Shown piece after piece: positions 7,179 through 12,944 of a stretch of DNA of 12,944 nt (position 1 is its first letter; each line of letters opens with the position of its first letter). The notes under the pieces are model-generated. The model was not told the DNA's origin, searched no databases, and was given only the letters and a program-made list of their open reading frames with translations. Origin of the DNA: Clostridiales bacterium (GTDB lineage: Bacteria > Bacillota > Clostridia > Christensenellales > Aristaeellaceae); assembly GCA_012512355.1 (NCBI GenBank), contig JAAZEI010000095.1, forward strand, positions 1 through 12,944, written 5' to 3'. The translations under genes and the position numbers were made by a program.

Positions 7179-8143
7179 CGCATCTGCCAGCCTTTCTCAA
7201 CCAATCTCTGGTAGATGGCTGGGATGGTTTGTACGTGATCGCCGGTAAAGTGCCAGCCTTTTCCACCGCGGCTAACTGGACGGTTGACGATGTTCTTGCG
7301 CGGACGATAATAGTAATCCGGGTTATCGTATCCCACCCTGGAGCGATAATCTCCCAGAGGTTTGAGATCAAAGTTCGCGGTGGTGATGTCAAGGGTGGGG
7401 TAGCCCAGGTTGCGGGCAATGGAAAGCGCTTTGAGGAAAACTTCGGGCCCAATCACTGCAGAGCCGAAGTTGAGGAAAACCCCGCCATCCATTTGGGATA
7501 CGGCGTAACAAAAACGCCTGAAATCCTGCTGGCCCGTTTTGCCGATGGCGCCAAAATCGCAAAGAGCGTGCTGGTGGATAATATCGGTGCCCAAAGCAAC
7601 ATGATAAGTACAGGGAACCCCCAGTTTCCAGGCCTGGTAGAGAACGCAGCTGTCACGATAAGGAAAACGCTCTTGATTAACATCAATATATCTGGCCAAA
7701 GCCTCCCCATATCCCCAGCCGCGCTGGGCGCCCTGATTGATTGCCTCGTTCATCCACCTGCCTGTTTCCTCCCACATCCCAAAACTGCCGTCTTCAATCG
7801 CGGTGGGGACATCCTCGGAAGTTCCGCCCAGGAAAGCCAGTTCAAAGTCGTGAATAGCGCAGGCTCCGTTGCCGGCCAAGTGGGTAATGACGCCTGAGCG
7901 CATGAGCGAAATCAGATAAAGGGACAAACTGCTCTTAATGACATGCGCGCCCTGAAACCAGATCAGTGGCCTGTCAGCACGTCTGCATTTGATGACGCGG
8001 TCAATCAGTTCATCAAAACCTTCTGCATCCCAAGAGACAGACAAATTTCCTGGCTGATGCAGGGTATCGATGCGAACCAGGTTGACGCGGTCCCAGACGG
8101 ACTGCATGTGAACGCCGCTAATATCCAGTTCATGGTAAATCAT
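7175..8143 (-). CDS. deoxyhypusine-synthase-like (DHS family) protein of unknown function
   Basis: A 322-aa protein with no signal peptide or membrane span. The stretch near 64-111, with a serine-rich turn, a hydrophobic helix, THLAGNGACAIHDFE (87-101) and GGTSEDV (106-112), resembles the part of deoxyhypusine synthase holding the TTAGGVEED region. A DGGVFLNFG segment (219-227) sits where DHS has GGGVVKHH. A lysine in SRGGKGW (291-297) may match the DHS active-site lysine, but the spacing differs and the DHS histidine pair is not evident, so spermidine-dependent chemistry is doubtful. Family members are NAD-binding. The ATG at 8143 has GGAAGGAGAG upstream. The gene overlaps the HAD gene by 14 bases and the kinase gene by 4, so it is clearly part of this sugar operon. 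I do not assign a reaction. Confidence 0.6.
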   Translation of the reverse strand: MIYHELDISGVHMQSVWDRVNLVRIDTLHQPGNLSVSWDAEGFDELIDRVIKCRRADRPLIWFQGAHVIKSSLSLYLISLMRSGVITHLAGNGACAIHDFELAFLGGTSEDVPTAIEDGSFGMWEETGRWMNEAINQGAQRGWGYGEALARYIDVNQERFPYRDSCVLYQAWKLGVPCTYHVALGTDIIHQHALCDFGAIGKTGQQDFRRFCYAVSQMDGGVFLNFGSAVIGPEVFLKALSIARNLGYPTLDITTANFDLKPLGDYRSRVGYDNPDYYYRPRKNIVNRPVSRGGKGWHFTGDHVQTIPAIYQRLVEKGWQMR

Positions 8144-8933
8144 CTATTCTCTCTCCTTCCAGGTTCATCCAGGCAAGGATTGCATCAAGCTGTAAAAAGT
8201 CACCCGTGATGGCCTCCGCGCCTGCGCAAAGCAGGCGTTCTCGTTTGGCAGGGTTAATACCGCTGCGCGTTTCTTCATTGGAGGCTATCCCCAAACATCG
8301 CGCACCCAGTTCCCGGCCCAGGCTGATTTCAACTTTGCCATCTCCTATCACACACACCTCATCGCCGCCAAAGCCTTCGTATGCCGCCAGATCGCGCATG
8401 ACCTTTTCTTTTGAGCAGGCCTCCTGCAGCAGAGGCGCGCCATGGATGCTGTTGATTAAGTGAGAAAGTCCCAGTGCCCTGGCTTCGTGCTTCACATCGG
8501 GGTCATCCGTTCCGCTTGCCACGTGGACAGCGATGCCCAGTTCTTTAAGTTTTTCCAGAAATGGCCTTGCGCCTGCGACTAGAAAACTTTCAGGGCTGAA
8601 GGTACCCCGCTCCAGCTCCTTCAAATTTTTCTCTACACTCACCATCAGGAGACTGTTATATTCTTCTTTGTATTCCCAGGGATCAAGTGCGCTGCCACAG
8701 CGCTGCTGTACATGCTGTGCCAGCCATTTCATCTGGTGGATTGTCTGGATACCGGTGGAGAGATCAATGTAGTCGCGAACCATCTCTGCGCTTTGAGGGC
8801 CCAGGTGCCGGATCATCAAGGGGGCCATGATTTTTTCCCAGCCATGGCGCAAGGTGGATATGGTACCGTCAAAGTCAAGCATGACGGCTTTGACAGGGGT
8901 AGGAGAGGGCTTGGAGCGGATGATTTCCATCAT
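8130..8933 (-). CDS. HAD-superfamily phosphatase
   Basis: Predicted cytoplasmic HAD hydrolase, 267 aa from the chosen start. Motif I is DFDGT (20-24; nucleophile D20, acid D22). A large cap follows (about 27-120). Motif II is the serine of ASGTDD (139-144), K176 or K178 can serve as motif III, and motif IV is GDGKVE (197-202), which has E202 where many members have a second aspartate. It probably removes phosphate from a sugar phosphate made or used by the neighbouring enzymes; it is not the histidinol-phosphatase-like HAD type of GmhB. I start it at ATG 8933, which has AAGGGA at 8948-8943 nine bases upstream. A TTG at 8951 is in frame, but its Shine-Dalgarno lies too close. The stop overlaps the next gene's start. 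Confidence 0.83.
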   Translation of the reverse strand: MMEIIRSKPSPTPVKAVMLDFDGTISTLRHGWEKIMAPLMIRHLGPQSAEMVRDYIDLSTGIQTIHQMKWLAQHVQQRCGSALDPWEYKEEYNSLLMVSVEKNLKELERGTFSPESFLVAGARPFLEKLKELGIAVHVASGTDDPDVKHEARALGLSHLINSIHGAPLLQEACSKEKVMRDLAAYEGFGGDEVCVIGDGKVEISLGRELGARCLGIASNEETRSGINPAKRERLLCAGAEAITGDFLQLDAILAWMNLEGERIDDLP

Positions 8934-8942
8934 TGTGAATGT

Positions 8943-8948
8943 TCCCTT
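8943..8948 (-). promoter_or_regulatory. ribosome-binding site that sets the HAD gene start
   Basis: AAGGGA at 8948-8943 is nine bases before ATG 8933 (a second ATG follows at 8930). Just upstream, CCTTG and CAAGG (about 8974-8959) can pair around a 6-nt loop, so a nearby leader structure may affect access. Confidence 0.45.
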
Positions 8949-9005
8949 CAATTCCTTGCAGGTACAAGGTTTTGTTTTGTGTTCTAAGAAATATAATCAC
9001 TTATG

Positions 9006-9039
9006 ACAAAGGGGTTCGGACTGGTCCGAACCCCTTTGT
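9006..9039 (-). terminator. strong hairpin between the binding-protein gene and the HAD gene
   Basis: A perfect 15-bp inverted repeat (ACAAAGGGGTTCGGA at 9006-9020, its complement at 9025-9039) with a 4-nt CTGG loop begins 18 bp after the stop of the binding-protein gene. The stem ends in A/T pairs (TTTGT), but the following minus-strand bases, CATAAGTGATTATATTT, are only partly T-rich. It probably terminates much of the transcription and protects the 3' end of the transporter mRNA, leaving some read-through to the enzyme genes. It could act on both strands. Confidence 0.8.
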
Positions 9040-9056
9040 GTTCAGGTTGGATGATA

Positions 9057-9992
9057 TTAGAGAAGTTTGTTTTCTTCGATGTATGCCTTATCGACAACGG
9101 TGACGCCTGTATCATAGTCTTTATCGCCTACGATCTCGTTGCCCTGGAGAACGGATGCTGCGGAGAGAATGCCCTGATAACCCATCACGTAGGGATTTTG
9201 GGCCATGGTGCACAGCAGCGCGCCGTCATTGACCAGTTGCAGGATGGCATCGGATTGGTCAAAGCCAACGCCTACAACTGCTGCGCTTGCTTCTTTGATA
9301 GCGTTGCCGGTACCGGTTGTGCTGCCTTCGTTGCAGCCAAAGATGCCAACGACGCCCTGGGTGATGTAGTTTTCTGCAATAGCCTGAGAAGGTGCTACCT
9401 GACCTTCGCCATATTGGGTCTCGAGGAGTTCAAATTTTGTGCCTTCAAAAGCTTCACGGAAGCCGGCTTCTCGCTGCTGGGTGGAGGTGGTGGCGGCGTT
9501 AACATTAACAATGCCGATTTTACCTTCTGTTACGCCATCAGCGGTCAGTTTCTCGAGCATTTGTTCACCTGCGGTTTTGCCGGCAGCCTGGTTGTCAGTT
9601 GCTAAAATCTGCAGAGCCTCGGTATTGGCAGGACTGTCCACATAGATGAACTTTACGCCTTCAGCCTGATACTGCTGGATGGTCGCCACCTGGGTGTCAG
9701 GGCCGTTTGAAGCCAGCAAAATGGCCTGGGCATTATTGGCATAAGCATTGTTGATACTTTCGATTTGGGCAGCATCATCTTTGCCTTTGGTGGGAGCATC
9801 CCAGAGATAATTAATGTTAATGCCCTTTTCGGCCAGCTCCTTAACGGCCTCCTGGCAGCCGGCATCAACGTTGACCCAGTGCTGGTCCATCAGATCCATG
9901 GTGATCAGATAGATGGTATAGTCTTCAGCCACCGCGGTGAAGCTGCCCAGAACCATCACGAGCAGAAGAGACAGGGCAAGTAGTTTTTTCAT
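9057..9992 (-). CDS. sugar ABC transporter substrate-binding protein (RbsB-like, Peripla_BP_4)
   Basis: Exported sugar-binding protein, 311 aa, of the ribose/galactose-binding type (periplasmic-binding protein-like I fold). Residues 1-22 are a signal peptide (MKKLL then a hydrophobic core) ending AVA, with predicted cleavage before E23-D24. There is no lipobox cysteine, unlike the lipid-anchored binding proteins usual in Gram-positives. The body shows family landmarks: a first lobe with IQQYQAEGVKFIYVDSPAN, ATDNQAAGKTAGEQM, then VGVGFDQSDAILQLVNDGALL and QNPYVMGYQG near the hinge. The ATG at 9992 has AAGGAGG at 10008-10002. It is the third gene of the ATPase-permease-binding protein set, the order seen in rbsACB. 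The substrate is unknown; members bind aldopentoses, aldohexoses, inositols or larger sugars. Confidence 0.92.
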   Translation of the reverse strand: MKKLLALSLLLVMVLGSFTAVAEDYTIYLITMDLMDQHWVNVDAGCQEAVKELAEKGININYLWDAPTKGKDDAAQIESINNAYANNAQAILLASNGPDTQVATIQQYQAEGVKFIYVDSPANTEALQILATDNQAAGKTAGEQMLEKLTADGVTEGKIGIVNVNAATTSTQQREAGFREAFEGTKFELLETQYGEGQVAPSQAIAENYITQGVVGIFGCNEGSTTGTGNAIKEASAAVVGVGFDQSDAILQLVNDGALLCTMAQNPYVMGYQGILSAASVLQGNEIVGDKDYDTGVTVVDKAYIEENKLL

Positions 9993-10027
9993 GGGTTGTT
10001 TCCTCCTTAGTTTTTAGTATATTATCA

Positions 10028-10044
10028 AAACGCATAGCGCGTCT
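10028..10044 (-). other. weak hairpin in front of the binding-protein gene
   Basis: On the minus strand AGACGC (10044-10039), a 5-nt loop and GCGTTT (10033-10028) can form a six-pair stem (one G-T) followed by a T. It lies in the 79-bp gap between permease and binding-protein genes, where extra expression control or mRNA processing is often found. The structure is short and may mean nothing. Confidence 0.25.
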
Positions 10045-10071
10045 GGATTTCTATTGACAGCAATCTTGGGT

Positions 10072-11106
10072 TTAGCTCCTGGGACGGATGTTAAATATGG
10101 CGCGAATACGCGTCCGGTTAAAGGTGCCGCTGCGAAAGACTACGTCGGTCAATACGGAGAGTACCACGATGATGCCCACCACAATATTTCGCCAGGCAAC
10201 GGGCGCTCCAATCAAAGACAGGCCGTTGTACATCGCGCCCCAAACACTTGATCCGACAACCACACCCAGCAGGATGCCCTGACCGCCCAGGGTTGAGATG
10301 CCGCCGATAACAGCGGCTGCGACAGCATAAAGCTCGTAGCCATTGCCGGCATCCATCGATCCCATACCGGCCTGCGCACAGGTAATCAGACCCACGACGC
10401 CCGCGCAAAAGGCGCTGACGGTATAAGCGATGAGGATGGTTTTTGATACGCTGACACCAGAAAGCTTTGAAGCCTCCGCATTGCTGCCCACAGAATAGAT
10501 GTGGCGTCCGGTACGCGTACTGGAGAGAAGATAGTTAAAGATTAGCCAGATGACCGCTGCTACCCAGAAGGTGTTATAGATTCCTAGCGATTTGCCGTAG
10601 TACAAAAAGCTGCGCCATCCTTCGGCTGTTTTGCCAATGGCATCCGTGTTCATGTTGCCATTGACCAGCTGTGCTATGCCTCGCGCGATGGTCATCGTTC
10701 CCAGAGTCCCGATAAAGGGAGGGAGTTTGCAGGTCGCAACCAAAAAGCCGTTGAGCACGCCAATGGCAAGACAAGGCAGCATCGTAACGGCCATCGCCAT
10801 CCAGGGATTCATGCCGCCAGTCATCAGGGTGGCAGAAATCATCGTGCTCATGCCAATGACTGAGCCGATGGACAAGTCAATGTTGCCTGTAATGAGCACG
10901 TAGCCCTGGCCAATGCCAATAATCAGGTAAGGTGCTATTTGTCGCAGGAGGTTCGCGATGTTGCGCTGCGAGAGGAAATTGGGATTGGACATGTAGAATA
11001 CAAAGCAAAGCGCAATCAGCCCAAAAAAGACGGTGATAATCTGGCCCATGCCTCGTACGGCAAACAGACGCCCAAACCAATTTTTTCTTCTCGTATCCTC
11101 TGTCAT
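10072..11106 (-). CDS. sugar ABC transporter permease (RbsC-like, BPD_transp_2)
   Basis: Inner-membrane permease of a ribose/galactose-type importer, 344 aa. Hydrophobic spans run through most of the length (for example about 22-38, 58-72, 82-97, 103-124, 178-194, 224-243, 258-270, 276-290 and 306-322). GNIDLSIGSVIG (74-85), GTLGTMTIARG (133-143), GSNAEASKLSGV (207-218) and AVIGGISTLGG (265-275) are characteristic of RbsC/XylH/AlsC permeases. I start it at ATG 11106, with AGAGAGG at 11119-11113 six bases upstream. The frame is open further, to 11292, but that extra stretch lies over the end of the ATPase gene and looks non-permease (basic and cysteine/tryptophan-rich). It is 13 bp after the ATPase stop, so the two genes are co-transcribed. 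Confidence 0.94.
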   Translation of the reverse strand: MTEDTRRKNWFGRLFAVRGMGQIITVFFGLIALCFVFYMSNPNFLSQRNIANLLRQIAPYLIIGIGQGYVLITGNIDLSIGSVIGMSTMISATLMTGGMNPWMAMAVTMLPCLAIGVLNGFLVATCKLPPFIGTLGTMTIARGIAQLVNGNMNTDAIGKTAEGWRSFLYYGKSLGIYNTFWVAAVIWLIFNYLLSSTRTGRHIYSVGSNAEASKLSGVSVSKTILIAYTVSAFCAGVVGLITCAQAGMGSMDAGNGYELYAVAAAVIGGISTLGGQGILLGVVVGSSVWGAMYNGLSLIGAPVAWRNIVVGIIVVLSVLTDVVFRSGTFNRTRIRAIFNIRPRS

Positions 11107-11119
11107 GTCGAGCCTCTCT

Positions 11120-12664
11120 TTAAGCGCTGACAGCGCCGATTTTCTTTTCAAACTGGGTGGCCAGCGCCATAATCTTTTCCTGTGTGGCCTGCTCGCGCGG
11201 CATCTCACCTGTAATGCGACCGTCGCACATGACGATGATTCTGTCACAGATGCCCAGGATTTCCTGCAGCTCCGATGATACGCAGATAACACCGATTCCC
11301 TGTCCTTTGAGATTATTCATGAGGTTATATATTTCAACCTTGGCGGCTACATCGATGCCGCGTGTGGGCTCATCAAACATAACCATGCGAGACTGACGCA
11401 CCAGCCATTTGGCCACAACAACCTTCTGCTGGTTGCCGCCCGATAAGCTGTTCGTGTCTACTTCATCACCCGGCAAACGGATGTTGAGGTCACGGATGGC
11501 TTGTTTCACGGCTTTGGTAACTTTTTTCACATTGACTCGCCCTGTTTTGGAGGACAGGATATCCAGATTGGGCAATTCTATATTGCTGCGGACACTGAGT
11601 TTAACGCATAAGCCGTCGTGTTTGCGGTCTTCAGGCACCAGCACGAGTCCGTGGCTGATGGCATCCATGGGCTTATTTATTTTCAGCTCTTTGCCATCCA
11701 GAAATATCTGGCCCGATTCCTTGGGTGCAGCGCCAAAGATGGCGCGCAGGGTTTCGGTACGGCCTGCACCCACCAGGCCCGCAATGCCCACAATCTCTCC
11801 TTCGCTTGCATCCAGGCTGATATTACGCACCAGCCGGCCGGCATTGAGGTTTTTGACTTCGAGAATCTTTTCTCCCACGGGACAATCTACCCGAGGGAAC
11901 TTTTCCTTGATATCACGGCCTACCATGAAGCTGATAATCTCCTGAAGGCTGGTATCTTTAAAGGGCATAGACGCAACAAACTGGCCATCACGCAGGATGG
12001 TGACCTGGTCGACAATATGTTCCAATTCTTCCAGCCTGTGGCTGATATAGACGATTCCGCGTCCTTGTCTGCGAAGCTCGCGAACAACGGAAAACAATTC
12101 TTCTATTTCCCGTGACGTAAGGGAGCTGGTGGGTTCATCCATGATAATGAGCTTGGAATCGGTAGAAATGGCCTTGGCAATCTCCACCATTTGCTGCATG
12201 AACAAGGGAAGGCTCTCAACAATGCGGGAGGGATCGAGTTTGATGTTCATGCTTTGGAGCACTTCGGCTGCCTGCCTGTTCATCGCTTTATTATCAAGGC
12301 GTCCGACTTTGGTCAGAATTTCCCGTCCCAGGAAGATGTTTTCCGCCACACTCAGGTGGCGGCACATGTTGAGCTCCTGGTGGATGATGGAGATTCCCAG
12401 GTCCTGTGCTTTGCGAGGCGTGAGGTTTTGTTCAACATCTTTGCCAAAAACACGTATTGTACCTTCGTCGCGCTGATAGACGCCGCTGAGTATTTTCATC
12501 AGCGTAGATTTGCCAGCGCCGTTTTCACCCAGCAGAGCCATCACTTCGCCTGGTCGCAGCTTAAAATCGACCTTGTCCAGCGCCTGAACGCCGGGAAAAG
12601 CTTTGCTGATGCCTTGCATCTCTACCATGTAGGTATTTTCGCCTGTGCGGATTGGCTGACTCAT
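11120..12664 (-). CDS. sugar ABC transporter ATPase, two nucleotide-binding domains (RbsA/MglA-like)
   Basis: Cytoplasmic ATPase of a ribose/galactose-type sugar importer, 514 aa, with the usual duplicated domain layout. First half: Walker A GENGAGKST (46-54), a degenerate signature LPLFMQQMVEIAKA, and Walker B IIMDEPTSSL. Second half: a degenerate Walker A, GLVGAGRTETL, with Arg where Lys is expected, a proper signature SLSGGNQQKVVVAKW and VMFDEPTRGIDV. The composite arrangement, with one intact element from each half, is normal for RbsA/MglA/XylG. I choose ATG 12664 because GAGAAGG at 12679-12673 is eight bases away; GTG 12670 is only two bases from it. It is the first gene of the operon, about 50 nt downstream of a near-consensus promoter. 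Confidence 0.94.
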   Translation of the reverse strand: MSQPIRTGENTYMVEMQGISKAFPGVQALDKVDFKLRPGEVMALLGENGAGKSTLMKILSGVYQRDEGTIRVFGKDVEQNLTPRKAQDLGISIIHQELNMCRHLSVAENIFLGREILTKVGRLDNKAMNRQAAEVLQSMNIKLDPSRIVESLPLFMQQMVEIAKAISTDSKLIIMDEPTSSLTSREIEELFSVVRELRRQGRGIVYISHRLEELEHIVDQVTILRDGQFVASMPFKDTSLQEIISFMVGRDIKEKFPRVDCPVGEKILEVKNLNAGRLVRNISLDASEGEIVGIAGLVGAGRTETLRAIFGAAPKESGQIFLDGKELKINKPMDAISHGLVLVPEDRKHDGLCVKLSVRSNIELPNLDILSSKTGRVNVKKVTKAVKQAIRDLNIRLPGDEVDTNSLSGGNQQKVVVAKWLVRQSRMVMFDEPTRGIDVAAKVEIYNLMNNLKGQGIGVICVSSELQEILGICDRIIVMCDGRITGEMPREQATQEKIMALATQFEKKIGAVSA

Positions 12665-12723
12665 GTCCACCGCCTTCTCAAATCAGAAAAATAAAGAGTG
12701 AGAATATATAACCGTTTGTATTG

Positions 12724-12752
12724 ATTATAGTAGATAGCGGCCAGATTATCAA
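12724..12752 (-). promoter_or_regulatory. near-consensus sigma-A promoter of the sugar transport operon
   Basis: On the minus strand TTGATA (12752-12747), 17 bp, TATAAT (12729-12724). The -10 is perfect, the -35 has five of six matches, and the spacing is ideal. Transcription should start near 12717, giving a leader of about 50 nt before ATG 12664. A strong core promoter implies control by repression. Confidence 0.8.
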
Positions 12753-12797
12753 GACGGAAATGAAAATAACGGCGAAAGCCTTTTTGTGTTGATTATT

Positions 12798-12822
12798 GAT
12801 GAGCGTTCTGGATTGGCTCATC
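12798..12822. repeat. 7-bp inverted repeat upstream of the sugar-operon promoter
   Basis: GATGAGC (12798-12804) and GCTCATC (12816-12822) with an 11-bp spacer, about 46 bp upstream of the -35. It is a possible regulator site. The short direct repeat TTGATTAT occurs at 12721-12728 (over the -10) and 12789-12796. Significance is uncertain. Confidence 0.3.
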
Positions 12823-12847
12823 GAGAGAACTTCATAAATAATAACTA

Positions 12848-12871
12848 GCTTGAGAGAGGGCTCCCTCAAGC
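12848..12871 (-). terminator. hairpin terminator of the gene entering from the right
   Basis: GCTTGAG (12848-12854) pairs with CTCAAGC (12865-12871), with further inner G-C pairs past one mismatch. On the minus strand it is followed by TAGTTATTATTTATG. The stem includes the TGA of the partial minus-strand frame at 12866-12868, a compact arrangement often seen at gene ends. Confidence 0.55.
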
Positions 12872-12943
12872 CGGTTCCATGCTGCTTTCGTACTGCAGCC
12901 TATCACGCGCTACCATGAAACACTGGATTAGGCTATAATGAAG
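12866..12943 (-). CDS. 3' end of a minus-strand gene (partial, unidentified)
   Basis: A frame open from the right edge ends at TGA (12868-12866). The 25 residues include LIQCFMVARDRLQYES and end in MEPA. The other two minus-strand frames meet stops quickly here, and a hairpin terminator follows immediately. The fragment is too short to name. A regulator or a further gene of the sugar island would be plausible neighbours, but that is a guess from position alone. Confidence 0.4.
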   Translation of the reverse strand, partial: LHYSLIQCFMVARDRLQYESSMEPA

Positions 12944-12944
12944 C

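Noticed and set aside
7163..7897. Plus-strand open frame of 244 codons
   Set aside because: It lies antisense to the DHS-like gene, has no family features, and is explained by codon bias of the true gene, whose start, ribosome-binding site and overlaps are well supported.
8934..8951. TTG start for the HAD gene at 8951
   Set aside because: The AAGGAA in front of it is only about two bases away, while ATG 8933 has AAGGGA at nine bases.
9003..9605. Plus-strand open frame of 200 codons
   Set aside because: It is antisense to the sugar-binding protein gene and begins inside the terminator hairpin; the product is cysteine/glycine-rich and resembles no family.
11107..11292. Longer N-terminus for the sugar permease
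   Set aside because: The extra 62 residues overlap the ATPase gene, are basic and unlike any permease, and ATG 11106 has its own ribosome-binding site.
12678..12869. Minus-strand 63-codon frame with a hydrophobic stretch
   Set aside because: It covers the operon promoter and leader, needs a TTG start overlapping the terminator hairpin, and has no ribosome-binding site; the hydrophobic look comes from AT-rich DNA.
12848..12944. Possible structured RNA or tRNA at the right edge
   Set aside because: Hairpins are present (GCTTGAG/CTCAAGC; GCTGC/GCAGC), but there is no cloverleaf or TTCGA loop; a gene end plus terminator explains it better.

Overview
The window looks like bacterial chromosome from a Clostridia-like (Firmicutes) organism. 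Base composition is close to half G+C by eye. Shine-Dalgarno sequences of the AAGGAGG type are strong, TTG is used as a start codon at least twice, and solute transport genes dominate. One feature sits poorly with a typical Gram-positive: the sugar-binding protein has an AVA-type signal peptide and no lipobox cysteine. The taxonomic call is therefore tentative. No phage, IS, CRISPR, rRNA or tRNA sequence was recognised.

Layout. (1) Positions 1-1660, plus strand: the tail of a gene (probably a solute-binding protein), then a polar amino-acid ABC permease and its ATPase. (2) 1708-1746: a hairpin serving as terminator between converging genes. (3) 1773-4036, minus strand: a glucose-6-phosphate dehydrogenase gene followed by a metal-dependent cyclase-family hydrolase. 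(4) 4037-4307: a divergent control region. (5) 4308-5954, plus strand: a single gene fusing a ROK-type sugar kinase to a GmhA-like SIS sugar-phosphate isomerase. (6) 5955-6212: a convergent gap with terminator-like hairpins. (7) 6213-12664, minus strand, probably one operon driven by a near-consensus promoter at 12724-12752: an RbsA-type ATPase, an RbsC-type permease, an RbsB-type periplasmic-binding protein, a strong hairpin, then a HAD phosphatase, a deoxyhypusine-synthase-like protein and an HldE-like PfkB kinase. The last three overlap one another by 14 and 4 bases. (8) The right edge holds the end of another minus-strand gene and its hairpin terminator.

How they may work together. Regions 5 and 7 read as one sugar-utilisation island: importer, two sugar kinases of different folds, a sugar-phosphate isomerase, a phosphatase and an unexplained NAD-fold protein. 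The isomerase domain resembles GmhA (sedoheptulose-7-phosphate isomerase) and keeps its four zinc ligands with the right spacing. The PfkB protein resembles the kinase half of HldE. Three of the activities of bacterial heptose metabolism (isomerase, kinase, phosphatase) therefore have counterparts here, while the nucleotidyltransferase that would make ADP- or GDP-heptose is absent. I infer uptake and breakdown (salvage) of a heptose or similar unusual sugar, possibly feeding the pentose phosphate pathway, for which the neighbouring zwf would be apt. The substrate is not proven by anything in the sequence. The deoxyhypusine-synthase-like protein is the least explained part.
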